Shown: positions 45,645 to 56,289, counted from the first letter of the stretch. The stretch is 64,000 bases of DNA from Moniliella sp. 'wahieum' (GCA_003971905.1 RSEE01000019.1:372001-436000), one strand, 5' to 3'. Made by a program: numbers and translations. Notes: generated from the letters alone by a model not told the origin.

Positions 45645-47340
45645 TTACTTGGAAGCGCCACTAAGGTCAAGGAACCAGGGGGATCGCCAGGATATCAGGA
45701 CCCTCCGGCTCTCGCCATCCGGTCCCGTACCCTAGGAAGCGCGTGTGGACACGGATGAACGTGGTTGACATCCGAGCGAGGAACCATTTCCACTGAGACT
45801 TAGTAGCCAACTCCTTCCAATGTGCAAACAACTTGCCCGCCGTCTTGGTGCCGTAGTATCCTCGCGTCGTCAGAACCAGGGGGAAAAACGGCTCTTGAGT
45901 GCGTCCCTGGTACTTGGCGTTCTTGTCGCATTCTGCTTGTTCAAGCAGCCGAAGCAGTTCCTTCTCCGGCGTTCCAAAGGCGACGCAGTGCTCTCATGCA
46001 CCACCCCCGGTACGCGCTCTGCGCCTCCTGCGATCCCGTGTCGCGCAGCGTGTGGTCTACCTCCATTCCGGTTCCTCCCAGTGCTCCGGGCCCCATCACA
46101 CGGTAATCGGTGCGCTGTGCCTTCCGTCCGCGCCTCGTCCCATCCTCTTCCTCCACCATAGGTTCGTTGTGGACGTGGGTGTCGGGGATGGCGGAGGAGC
46201 TGGAGAATGGGCTCCCGCACTGCCTCATGCAACGCACCAAACTTGGCCTGGGTGCGGGTGCAGGACATGATGTGTTCCAGCGAGGACATGACGCCACACT
46301 TGCACATGCTGCGCGTGGTGCGGCACAGCGTGCGGAGCTGGGACCAACCGGACCTGCTGGTCAGAGAGCTTGAGGTACGGGACGGATGGAATGGCGGAGA
46401 GCCAGTTGTGGCTCAGCGGGTTGCTGTGTCAACCACATGGCGACCGTCGGCATCGTCCAGCTTCTGGAGCAGCTCCTGTCGACTTTGCTCCCACATCTCG
46501 CAGCGCTGGCGTTGCTTCGTAAATGCGTTGGCCCTTGCCGTTTGCGGTCCCGACGGTCAACATAAGTGGTAATAAGATAGTCGTTGACCTCGTTGGCCGC
46601 GGCACGGGCGTGGGGCGCGATATACGAGTAAAGCGGGCTGCCACATCCTCCCAGCCGAAGAGGCAGGCTCATGAGCATGTCGAAGTGGTCGTCCTTGGCA
46701 CCTTGGGGATCCTCGTCGCCCCGGATCCGTCTGAACTCCGTACAGATGAAGGCATCAATCTCGGCCAGCACGTCGTCTAGCTCTCCTTCCATCTGCATGG
46801 TGCGGAGCAGGTGGCGCAGCTTGGTCTGGGTGCTGAGCCGCCATAGTAAGAGGCGTCCCTGGCGGGTGATGCCATCAAACTTAGGCATGTTCTCCCTCAG
46901 ACTGGCCAGTTGGGCCCGGAGCCACGATCGACGACAGTCTACCCCTCCCACACAAGTGCCCAGAACCTGCAGACCATCCTCCCGAATCTGGTCCCGGTCC
47001 CGCTCGACACACTTGCGCAGGTTGAGCTTGAGGCCTGACGCGTCGTCTTCCAAAATCTCCGCGGCTAAGCCGGTAATGCCTGGCCCTGGACCGAAGATCG
47101 TAATGTCGTCCAGGTATGCCATCACTAGGTGCCCCGGCGGCAAAGCATCTCTCAACTTCTCTAGCGTGGGCCGCACTGCAATGGAGAAGAAAAAGGGGGC
47201 GAGGGGGTCGCCTTGCCGCACGCCCTCTGCCGACAGGACGTTGGTCTCATTTCCGCCCGACGCGACCCGAGCTGGGTGGGGGAACCATAGATCCATCGGC
47301 CCAAGGCGAGGAGATGGGGGGCGTAGGCATGGAGCGCCTT
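45645..47340 (-). pseudogene. LINE reverse transcriptase, C-terminal part, broken
   Basis: The polymerase of a non-LTR element. Visible motifs are LAKALHAYAPHLLALGRW (after motif A), GVRQGDPLAPFFFSIAVRPT (motif B) and HLVMAYLDDITIFG (motif C, catalytic YLDD). The thumb-like region and a LSLPLRLGGCG-type stretch follow (MSLPLRLGGCGSPLYSYIAP). A cysteine/histidine motif CKCGVMSSLEHIMSC is typical of the C-terminus of such polymerases. The protein ends as in the copy at 20601-20819 (DILAIPLVLDLSG). Frame breaks lie at about 47275, 46520, 46380, 46070 and 45960. There is no EN domain and no motif A in this copy, so it is inactive. Confidence 0.8.
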
Positions 47341-47479
47341 GGCGAGTGTGCGACGTATATCGCAGACCCCTTTTTTCTTTACGTCATGCTTACCTATTTG
47401 TTGCGGGGCGGAATGCGCACCCCACCCCCGCGTGCTCAGCCATGCACATGGGTGATAAAATTCCTCCAGCGTGGAATGG

Positions 47480-47575
47480 AGGCTACGATGGCGACGGTGG
47501 ACCGGTGGCTAAGGTGACGATGGGGGGGAACGGTGGCTACGGTGGCGAAGGCGGACCGGTGGCTAAGGTGGCGAC
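47480..47575. repeat. Two imperfect ~50-bp tandem units in LINE 5' region
   Basis: Read on the plus strand, the order GGCTACG(A/G)TGGCGA(C/A)GG, GGACCGGTGGCTAAGGTG(A/G)CGA occurs twice in direct repeat. The short copy at 801-1185 keeps only shortened versions (CGCCACCTTAG, CGCCACCGTAGCCACCG). Confidence 0.7.
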
Positions 47576-47582
47576 GCAGCAC

Positions 47583-47623
47583 AGCTGGGGCGAAGCCCCA
47601 GCTGACCGGGCCGTAGGCCCGGT
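47583..47623 (-). repeat. Two tandem hairpins at LINE 5' end (long copy)
   Basis: Same two hairpins as 805-845: an 8-bp stem ACCGGGCC/GGCCCGGT at 47605-47623 and a perfect 9-bp stem AGCTGGGGC/GCCCCAGCT at 47583-47603, one base apart. Confidence 0.85.
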
Positions 47624-47802
47624 GGTCTTCTAGTGGAACTAAAAGATAGGGAAAAGAAAAGCAATCCCATCGTAAATCAACGCATGAGAGGGAGACACAC
47701 AAAGGGGTCGCGGAAGATCTAGAACAGGGTCATACGCACAGCCGGTGGGTACGTGTGTGGACCCGTCAACCAAGCTGGCTGCATGATAGTTGTGCCCCAT
47801 AC

Positions 47803-49145
47803 TCATTCGTCTTCATCATAACCCGCCTCCTCCTCCTCTTCCAGAACATCCTCATCGTCTGCACCTTGGCCATAGTCCTCATCGTCATCGCTGGGAGGAG
47901 GTGTTGGAGGAGGATAGACCATATCGTTGAGGATAGAGTTTAGCGGCTCCATCACCCTGAAGGTCTCGATCAAGCGGTCGATAAAGTCAGTTGCGAGGAC
48001 TTCCTGATCCGTAAAATTGCGCTTCACCAGGAATGAACGGAGGCGAAGCCATGCAATGTCCTTGTGCTCCTTGATGTTCGGTACCCCCTCGATTTTGGGA
48101 GCCACCTTAAGTTCGTCTTCAAATCCGAACAAGTTTTGTGCTTCCGCTTGGCTCTGCCTGGTTGTGACAATTGTATCTTTTTGGCCTGCCTTCCTTTTTT
48201 GTCCGTCGTGTTCTTAGCTGCGGCAACAGGAGGAGACGCTTTACCAAATGGGCCTCAAACTCAGGGTAGAGACCTGTGGACGAAGGTTAGAGGGAATTCA
48301 CATCAGGAGGAAGTGGGGGGGGAGGAGCGGGAATGGTGGGCAACATACCACCTGCTTTAGTCGCTGGCCAGCTCTGTATTGTCCAAAATGTGCTGTCGGA
48401 TAGTGGCGAGATGGTTCTTGTTGGGTTGCCATCGTCCACCCGCTGCAAACGACGGTTGCCTGGCTCTAGCTGAACATGGTACGCAGCAATTCTCCCTTGC
48501 GCCCACCCCGACTGAAAGTAGCGCACAAGTTGGTCTTATAGGGTACTTGCGACTTGGAGAAACGAATATCCCGGTAGATGCGGTATACCATATCCCGGGC
48601 TGGCAGCCAGGGCACCGTATCGTCAATGTCCATCAAACGAGGAAGCACTGCCATCGTAAATGCCTGGAGGTTTGTCCCATGCGTATTGGTACAGCTCCTT
48701 GTTCGCTGCAAACCACTCTCTCGAGTTCTTCTCGTCATCTTGAAGCTCCCGAAGAAAGTTCATGAGAGTTGGGCTGATTTGGTCCGGGGGAGGGGGTTTG
48801 GTAGGTGCCCGAGCCAGTTGACCACCCTTTGCCCGGGACGTGGACGGTCGCCCCTAGGCTGGATCTTCTGACGTTTTCGTGTGGAGTGAGAAGTTTGATC
48901 GCTAGATGATGCTCCCCCTTCATCGAGGTCCTTCTCTCCCTTCCTCCTTTCGTCTTCTTCCTTCTCCGAAGCGTGGAACGCATCCGAATCGTCTTCGTCT
49001 TCCGAAGCCGCTCGGTGATGCCGCCTCGACGCGACTGGCGGGTGTGTCAGACTCAGACTCGTCAGTCTCCTCCTTATAGGAAACACGGGCCTTGCGACGC
49101 GTAGGAATGGCGGTTAGGAGTTGCTGTAGCGCGACGGGGAGGCAT
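47803..49145 (-). CDS. DUF2461 (TIGR02453 family) protein
   Basis: Function of this family is unknown. The start MPPRRATATPN leads to a charged, Ser/Glu-rich N-terminal third (VSYKEETDESESDTPASR, SEDEDDSDAFHASEKEEDER) with a nuclear-localisation-like TRKRQKIQPRG. The DUF2461 domain follows: NFLRELQDDEKNSREWFAAN, then MVYRIYRDIRFSKSQVPYKT and ATFSRGGRKGE, the family's diagnostic R-x-YRD-RFS--K-PYKT--GA pattern. A 75-nt intron (48348-48274) precedes LYPEFEAHLVKRLLL. The end IAWLRLRSFLVKRNFTDQEV and VMEPLNSILNDMV matches the family end, followed by a very acidic tail (EDVLEEEEEAGYDEDE). Frame breaks lie near 49100, 49020, 48765, 48655, 48480, 48410 and 48150. Confidence 0.85.
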
Positions 49146-49563
49146 GGATCTGGCGATGGTGGTTTGTCGTGGGGCCAACGGAACGGGATGCGAGTGCGCT
49201 TAACCAGGCCACCGGCCACCTGGGTCACCGATCACGGCGTTTGAACGATGATACCGAGCCTGTGACTAGTGATCGGTGATCGGTGACCGGTGACCGGCGA
49301 CCGTCGCCCATATAGGTGCCAAAATGTTCATATTCCGAGCACCCTAACTATAGCACAACAAACCGTAACCGTCTTTTTCCTTCTTTACCACTGTGTACTT
49401 ATCCTTCTGCCGCCCATCGAAAGTCGTCTATTTCGAAGCTGAACCGGGGACCATTTGTTTGGCAGGGTAGAGAAACAATGGAGATACATAACCTCATCAA
49501 TCATCCGGGGTATACGCCCGTCAAAAAAGCGATGAGGTGTTGGATTGCATCGAGTGAGAAAAC
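49146..49563. promoter_or_regulatory. Upstream region of DUF2461 gene with GTGAC/ACTAG array
   Basis: 49262-49300 reads GTGACTAGTGATCGGTGATC and then GGTGACCGGTGACCGGCGAC: a ladder of GTGAT/GTGAC words about 120 bp upstream of the DUF2461 ATG. The rest is the 3' side of the glycine-rich gene. Confidence 0.5.
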
Positions 49564-50972
49564 CTAGTAGCCGCCCATAGTAGCCGCCTTGTGGGGTCCT
49601 TGTCCCCATGGTGGGCACCGGACGCCACCGCCATAACCTGCCCCGCATATCCTGCCCCGCCATACCCTCCCTGGGTCTGGTTGTTATGAAACCTGGGTAG
49701 GGCGCCTGTCCAGAAAAATCAGAGCCACCCCGCCGTGGGACTGACCTCGGGAAGGCCATGTGGCTGCCGTAGCCGCTGTCGGGGTACTGGCACCGGGGTG
49801 GTTACCAGCTGCTTGGTGTTGAGTAGAAGACCCTGGAAAAGCAATTGTTAGACACGTTTCGTTTTTGTAGTGGAGATGTATAGTATATCACGCACATTCG
49901 AGGAACACAAACGCATAGCATCTCGCCCGCCTTCTGCACAGCATCATCCTTTGGTTCCTTGAGCTGACCACTTTGGGACTTTTGCTCCCATAGGTCGGAG
50001 GCATGGGCATGGCAGCTGCAACATAAAGGGACCAGAGTTAGCCATCCTCTCGACTTCCAACAAAGACCAATGGGACATAGGTGGTTCTTAGCGCCTGCGT
50101 CAGGGTGGCCTTGATTGCTACCCAGGACGTTTGCATGGCGTGAACCGCTGATGCACCGGCAATGTCATGAGCCCCGACAGTACTAGAAGGATCAATGCAC
50201 GTTGGTGCGCTTGTTGCAACGTCGCAGCATCCGGAGGAGGGGTGGAGGATAAGTCGGCCTCCCGCGAGAGGAGGGATGAGGCGACCGAGGAAAACATACT
50301 GGAGTTACCGCCCGAGCCTCCCGAGCCACCTTTAAATGTCGAGGCAAGCTTGATGAGTGTCTTGACATCCAATCCTCCGCCCCCACCTCCACCCGATCCA
50401 TTCTTGCCGGTAAACGCGGAAGCCAGGCCCATCAGTTTGGATACATCGAACCCAGAACTAGACGAAGCACCCGATGCACCGCCATGGGAACCACCACCGG
50501 CAGCTCCCATGGCGGCGCCTAGCAAGGAGCCAAAGCCCCCTCCACCTCCGCCAGATTGGCCTTGCGGTGCTCCCGAGTGGCCACCGCTTTGGCCCATAGA
50601 GGAAGCTGCAGCCCCCAGTAACGATCCCAAACCACCGGCGCCGCTGCTACCTCCCCCGCCTTGTTGAGTACCATGGTTTCCGCCGGCCCCTCCGGCAGCC
50701 CCGAGGAGGGAGCCCAGGTTAAATCCACCGCCGCCACCGCTCTGGCCGCCGGCTTGGGGGTTTCCATGTCCTGAGTTGGCCCCGGCCATCGCGGACGAGG
50801 CCATGTTGAAAAGGGCACCCATGTCCATCCCACCGCCATTGCCAGCCGGACGGGCCGATTGTTGCTCGTTGTGGCTACCTTGCTGGCCCTGCGGGCCCAT
50901 GAATGATGAGGCGAGGCCCATGAGGGCGCTGGGGTCGAATGCGCGCTGGTTCTGGTCGTGAGGGTTTGCCAT
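49564..50972 (-). CDS. Glycine-rich low-complexity protein
   Basis: Not firmly recognised. The start MANPHDQNQRAFDPSALMGL opens a repeat architecture: short amphipathic units (LMGLASSFMG, MGALFNMASSAMAGA, LGSLLGAA, FGSLLGAAMGAA, KLMGLASAFTG, LIKLASTFKGG) separated by Gly/Ser/Gln runs. The next part AHDIAGASAVHAMQ (shifted frame) and ASDLWEQKSQSGQLKEPKDD, AVQKAGEM recall the helical core of the basidiomycete beta-flanking-type proteins; this is a tentative resemblance. Introns are at about 50121-50016 (tentative) and 49895-49833. The C-terminus is Gly/Tyr-rich (NNQTQGGYGGAGYAG ... GGY). Frame breaks lie near 50195, 49910, 49785, 49695, 49660 and 49640. Such repeats suggest a disordered or condensate-forming protein, by inference. 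Confidence 0.6.
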
Positions 50973-51152
50973 ACTGGGTGAGGTGCAAGTCAGGGGGGGG
51001 TGCTGGTAGGTGGGGGGGCGAGGAGAGGCGCGAGGCGTGGGTGGATGGAAAACGCCTCGGAGGTGTGGAAGGGGTGTGTGATGGGCTGCTGCGGAGCGGC
51101 TGTGCGGAGGGTACTGGGTACGCGCCCAGTGTGCACAGGCCGAGTACCCAGG

Positions 51153-51203
51153 GACTAGTGACTAGTGACTAGTGAGATCTGAGATCTGACATGTGACACG
51201 TGC
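51153..51203. promoter_or_regulatory. ACTAGTGAC triple array plus CACGTG
   Basis: GACTAGTGACTAGTGACTAG then TGAG (period 7), followed by AGATCTG repeated twice and ACATGTGACACGTGCC. It is close to the start of the gene on the minus strand (ATG 50972). Confidence 0.55.
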
Positions 51204-52437
51204 CAAGTCGATGGTCGATGATCTCATCGATGATTGCGGGCCCCTGGCTGCCACTGTTGAAATTAACCTAGTTAATTGGCTCCGCTCTGGAGTAGTCGAA
51301 GCGGTGCCCGATCCCGACGTTGAAAGTTGAACATTGACGCGCTGAACGCCCTAACTCCGTTGAACGTTCCTGGATCGTCACCGTCGTCTTGGACGAACGC
51401 GCCCACACCTGCCCGCACCTGCCCACACCCAACTGCGGCAACACAAGTCTGGCGACGAAGCTGATGTAGACGACAAGCGCATATGCGTCCGCAGCATCAC
51501 CATCTTCCTGTCCCGAACGTAATGGTATGATGGTAATCGAAAGAGCAAGAAGCAACAGCTACCGATGCCCAGTGCCCTCCACCATAATCCCTCCTTTTTG
51601 ACCCGCTCAACCAAAATCACGTCCTTGGGGGGGGATGAATGTAGTGCACCGTATCGAGAAATGCCCACAGCCACTTGGGGGGGGAGAAGAAACCCTGGCC
51701 AGGGGAGGGCACGGCTAGCCGCAAGCCATGACTGCCCCCACCTGAACTCATAACTGCAGAAGATCCGAGAACAGGCAGTTGATGGTGTATTGATTGCACA
51801 TGAGCTACAGAAGAGGCTCGAGATTTTCCTGCCATCCAGGGAGGAATGCTGGAAGGAATACACTGGAAGGACCCGGGCTTAGGCTAGTACCGGCGCCACA
51901 GTAACCCACAGAAGCCGCCTGGTGTCATAACCCAGAAGGGAGAATGAAGGAGAGGAGAGGGTGAGGTTTTGAGGAAGGGTGCAGGCGGGTATGGAACGGA
52001 TAAGGCCTTATCTATGTATCCGAGGGAACCACGGAGCCAAGGGAGCGCCCGGGGAATGAAAGAGAGGAGTGATGCCTGTCACGAAGGAATATAGCGTGTT
52101 GATTAACGAATGATTGTGGTATCGCCCAACAGAGATTGTAGTTGGGGGAATCCCACTCTCGTGTCCTTCTTTTGTGCATCATGGTGAGATCGAGTCGGGG
52201 GTAATCTACACGCATCTTCCGAGCGGAAGCATCGAATTCGTCCATTCGGCCACGGAGCGCAGATTGAGCTTTTAGCGAGAGGTGGTATATGGAACCCCGC
52301 TCGAACACAAAAGCTGTTCTTCCGGCTTTGGGCTATCTTCTCTTGTGGGGCTGATTAACGATTCAAAAAGTACACAAACGCCTTCCCATCATTAATCGAA
52401 GAGGCGCAAAAAGTGACGTTAGTAAGCGGCTGAGCTG

Positions 52438-52542
52438 AGCGCTTAGTCTAAGCGCTTAGTTATTGCTGTTTAGCGCTTAGTGCTCTGTATAGCGCTGTGG
52501 ATTGGCGATGCCGTCATCGCGTCAGCGCTGAGGCTCAGCGCT
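52438..52542. promoter_or_regulatory. Cluster of six AGCGCT words
   Basis: AGCGCT at 52438, 52453 (inside the perfect 12-bp palindrome CTAAGCGCTTAG, 52448-52459; read AGCGCT from 52451), 52472, 52491, 52524 and 52537. Several sit in longer palindromes (TCAGCGCTGA). It lies 310-420 bp upstream of the AIF-like gene. Confidence 0.55.
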
Positions 52543-52855
52543 CATCATTCGGCCGGCGAAGTGGCGGATCTGATAAGATGGCACGATCAGATCCACTGCC
52601 CCCGTACCCCGCGTTTTTTGTTTCGCTGTTCCAGCGCCTGCTCCATGCAGGCGCCGGACACGGCCAGCCTGCTACACCCCAGCCGGAGGATTCCCATATT
52701 CAGCCTGAATTCAGCCTAAAGCTTATAAGCTTTTCGTACCTCCGTTTCTTCTTGCGCCCTTTATCTGCAGCCAGCGCTGCTCCAGCTCCATCCATTACCA
52801 TCACCACCCCCCCACCATTCCCAAACCATCCCCAGCCCGCTCCTTTTCGAGCATC

Positions 52856-55189
52856 ATGTCTTCGCACGGCGGAGGCGCGCGCGTTTCACTTCCGCCCCGT
52901 ACTCGCCCCATGCCCCGCCACCCCAGCAGCGCGTCCTCTTCAGCTGCCCCGTCGACTCGCCCCGTGTCCACCTCGGCTAATACTTCCATCCCGGCCTGGC
53001 CGCGTGCTAGCACCCACGCTTCCACCCCGCACGCCCATGACCACCACATCCGCAATGTCGTTGTTTGTGGCGGGAGCTATGGGGGCATGCACTGTGCTTC
53101 CAGTCTGGCTGAGCACCTCCCCCGGGTTCGCGTCATTCTCATCGAGCGCAACAGCCATTTTAATCGTATGTCCGCCTTACCCCCCCCCCCCACCCCCACC
53201 CCCGTTTGACACCCACTTCTGTACTGAATGCTGACGCCGCTACGTACAGACCTTTACTGCTTTCCTCGATTTAGTGTCCTACCTGGACATGAACATGAAG
53301 CGTACATTCCTTACTCGTCCATCTACGACAGCGAAATTCCACCAGAGGAACCTGCTCCTGCGGAAGAGGCATGCTCCCAACAGTCGAGTGAGATTGCCCC
53401 CAACAACCATTCCCAGTTGCACACCAAGCCAGGTGCCGATGTGACCATTCCCGCAGCCGCCCCAGGGGATGGGTCTTCTTCCGGTGGTGCAGCCACTTTT
53501 GATGTGCCGCCCTCTTCGAATGGCATGGGAAACACGACTACCACTTCGTACTCATGTTCGGAAGGATCATCAGGTGGAAAGGGACCCAGTGACGCCGGAA
53601 GTACCCGTCGGGCCTCTCCACGGTCCAGACTAGTGTTGTGGATGATGACCAGGAAGGTGTATCCCACAAGGAGACTGCATATGATCACCTCCCGACCATG
53701 GAGGATGCCGTGGGAGAAGGCGACATGGAGCATCTCATCGAACTTGATGTCGAACATCTTCGCCTTGCGGCTCCCTTTCAGGTGGCCCACCTGGACGACA
53801 TTAGCCAGCACCACGGAGCACGCTTAGAGGAGGACCTGACGGCCGAGTATGACGAGGGCGAAGATGACGACGCTGCAGGCGACGAAGAAGACACTGATGC
53901 CACATCCCCTGCTCACCCGCATGTGGTACTTCAAGCTTCGGTCACTGAAATTACTCCTACTCATGTCTTGGTCTCCCCTCATGGGGATCAAACGGGCAAC
54001 GAAGCGGTCCTGAACCAGCTGGGGGAGTCAACTTCCTCTAGGGGTCTGTGGTCGATCGACAAGTCTCGATCCCTTACGATTATCTCGTTTATGCGCTTGG
54101 TAGCAAGATGCCTGCCCCATTGCGTTCCTCGGTTAACACCAAGGCAGGGGGTATAAGCTGGATGAAGCAGATGCAGAAGCGCATTGTAGACGCCAGCAAA
54201 ATCGTCATTGTCGGTGGCGGGGCTCTCGGTGTGCAATATGCTTTGGACATTGCTACTGTTCATCCAGAGAAGGCTTCTAGCGTGACACTACTTCACAGTC
54301 GCCAACAGCTGTTGCCCAACTTTCACCCCTCGGTCCACGACAAGGTATTTGCCTATCTTCAGGAAGTTGGGGTCAACGTCATTCTTGGGGAGCGCCTGGC
54401 ACTGGCAGGGGGGTGTCCCATGGGCAGCACGGTGAGCAAGGCCACGGGCCTGAGAGCCGACAAGATCGACGCTACGTTGCCTCCCACAGAGCAGCCCGTG
54501 GACGAGATCAAGCACATTCGCACCACTGCAGGAAGGGAGCTGCAAGCAGATCTACTTTTGCTCTGCACGGGGCAACAACCTAACAGTGGCCTCTTGGCCT
54601 CCTTCTCTCCTTCAAGTGTCGACCCAGCCTCGAGATTGGTGAAGGTCAGCCGGACACTGCAAGTGCAAGCATCGGACCCAGTAGGCGTTGCAGCGCCTGG
54701 ACCGTTCGAATTCACCCCTCCTTGTGGTGACTGCGACTGCTTTGTTGAAAGAAAGACAGGCGGTGAGCATCCTCATCTTGAGCCGAGGTCTCCTCAACAT
54801 GCGCAGATGGAAGCTGAAAAGGTCCTTTCCCGAGTTTACGCCATTGGCGATGTGGCGGATGCGTTTGGAGCGATCAATGCTGGCTACCAAGCCTGGAGTA
54901 TGGCTGAAGTAGCCGCGCGCAACATTGTTCGCCAAATTCGTGCGCAAGAAGATGGAAAGCCCCCCAAAGGCCAACAAGCCCAATTGGCGGTGGAGGAGGC
55001 ACTGGAACACTTTACCCTCAACCGCCGATGCTTAAGCTCAGTTTGGGCTTGGGGTCCATGGTTTTCCAAGGCTTGCCAGGTGAGAACGGTGAGCCCAACG
55101 TCGAGGTCCGTGACGATCCGGAAGACCTGCAGGTCAAGTCAGTGTGGCGTTTTATGGCCAAGTCAAGCACACAAGACATGCACCGCTGA
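52856..55189 (+). CDS. AIF-like FAD/NAD(P)H-dependent oxidoreductase with acidic insert
   Basis: A pyridine-nucleotide-disulfide oxidoreductase of the AIF/AMID group. The start MSSHGGGARVSLPPRTRPMP gives an S/T/R-rich presequence. Then NVVVCGGSYGGMHCASSLAE is the FAD-binding GGxYGG loop, with RVRVILIERNSHFN. After an 84-nt intron (53166-53249) comes LYCFPRFSVLPGHEHEAYIP. A long acidic, Ser/Gly-rich insert of roughly 200 residues (about 53330-53990) includes AEYDEGEDDDAAGDEEDTDA. The core resumes with SIPYDYLVYALGSKMPAPLR, then KIVIVGGGALGVQYALDIAT (NAD-binding GGGxxG) and VYAIGDVADAFGAINAGYQA (second FAD contact). The end is GLGSMVFQG ... MAKSSTQDMHR. Frame breaks lie near 53612, 54040 and 55022. 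About 750 residues, longer than usual because of the insert. Confidence 0.85.
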
Positions 55190-56289
55190 TTAGAAGGACA
55201 CATGCTTCCTTCCCATCATTTCCTACGATTCATTAGTTGGAATACCCCACATGCACTTTGGGTGTCTGTTGTTCTCAACACACCGATCCTTTCATGCCGC
55301 TCATTGATTTACCCTCTGTTCATCCATTCATCATCCCGTACTTCGAGGTCATCTCGATCATCGTTCATCGAACTCTCCGTTACCTTTTCAAGCATACTGT
55401 TTTCATGCACGTATGGTTCAATGTGTCTGCTGTCCTCTCCCGGTCCTCACACTGTAAGGATCAGGTGACAGAGTGGCGCACGCTGATACAGCTCTCCGAG
55501 GGCCTTTCCCCTCTTCTCTGCCCTTTCCTTCCCCGACGCTTCGCAGTTGCCGGTGACATCTGGCGGAGAATGTTAGCCGTCGTTTTGCACCAGCTCGTCG
55601 TAGCAACTCGTAGGATCCCCATTCCATCATTGGCATCTGTTCCATTCCACATCATTTGCGTGGGACGAGATGTTTTCCATTTGCGTGGGACGAGATGTAT
55701 AGATCGCTATAGCAGTATCGATGTGTGCGTTGGAAGGGGCATTATGGTGACCGAAGTGACGAGGCAGGGGGCGAGAGACAACAACAAACGAGACCGGGCG
55801 GCACGCGGGTGGTGCGTTGGACGAAGGTGTGTGGTGCAAGCGCATCTCGCCGCGCTCAGCACAGTTGGTCGGAAGCAGGGCCAATCCAGAACCGCTCGCC
55901 TCACCTGATCGGCTACGGTATATGGGCGGCGGCCGAAGTCCGACTATTGTGCGGTGACTAGTGACTATCACAGGCCTCAGTGACTAACTGGCTGGCGCGG
56001 GAGACGTGGCGAGCCGGCAAGCGTGGCGCCAATGCAGCGCACGGGGCCAGTGTGGACCAGCGGGCGGCGGGGCAGGAGCGGGGCTGTGTAGGGTTTTTCC
56101 CGAGCGGCTGCAGCAGCGCGGGTGGCCGGTCAGGTGACCGTCACTGGTGGCGGCAGACGGCCGCCCCCCCGTGATCGATGACATCAGCAGCCCAAGACCT
56201 AACCCACCCACGCTGCCACCCACAGCGCCGCCCCCGCCCGCCCGCCCAGCTCCCAGCTCCCCGCTCCCCAGCCCCGGCGCCCTCCCGCC
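55190..56289. promoter_or_regulatory. Intergenic, upstream of large P/S-rich gene
   Basis: AIF-like 3' UTR, then the promoter. GGTGACTAGTGACTATCACAG and CAGTGACTAAC (55952-55990) lie about 300 bp upstream of the next start. An exact repeat TTTGCGTGGGACGAGATGT-like occurs twice at 55656-55700. C-rich from 56160. No gene recognised. Confidence 0.45.

Larger units (their letters stand above)
45585..47627 (-). mobile_element. Non-LTR (LINE) retrotransposon, internally deleted copy
   Basis: The longest copy of the family here, about 2.0 kb. The 5' end (47627) has the tandem hairpins and a tandemly repeated GGCTAAGGTGRCGA/GGCTACGRTGGCGA tract (47480-47575, plus-strand reading). The endonuclease and the first half of reverse transcriptase are missing; coding resumes at about 47340 inside RT. 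The 3' tail (45585-45740) matches the copies at 1029-1185, 11860-12000 and 20740-20895. No clear target-site duplication and no poly-A were seen. Confidence 0.85.
50973..52855. promoter_or_regulatory. Divergent intergenic region, glycine-rich gene and AIF-like gene
   Basis: No gene recognised in 1.9 kb. The glycine-rich gene's side holds a triple ACTAGTG array (51153-51176), followed by AGATCTGAGATCTGACATG and TGACACGTG (to 51203), about 180 bp from its ATG. The AIF-like gene's side holds six AGCGCT words (52438-52542), 310-420 bp from its ATG. Minus-strand open frames at 51268-51863 lack any domain. Confidence 0.5.

Noticed and set aside
45585..47627. LTR retrotransposon
   Set aside because: No terminal repeats; the polymerase motifs and the shared 3' tails of truncated copies fit a non-LTR element.
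52801..53055. Minus-strand open frame opposite the AIF-like start
   Set aside because: Shadow of the S/P/T-rich presequence coded on the plus strand.
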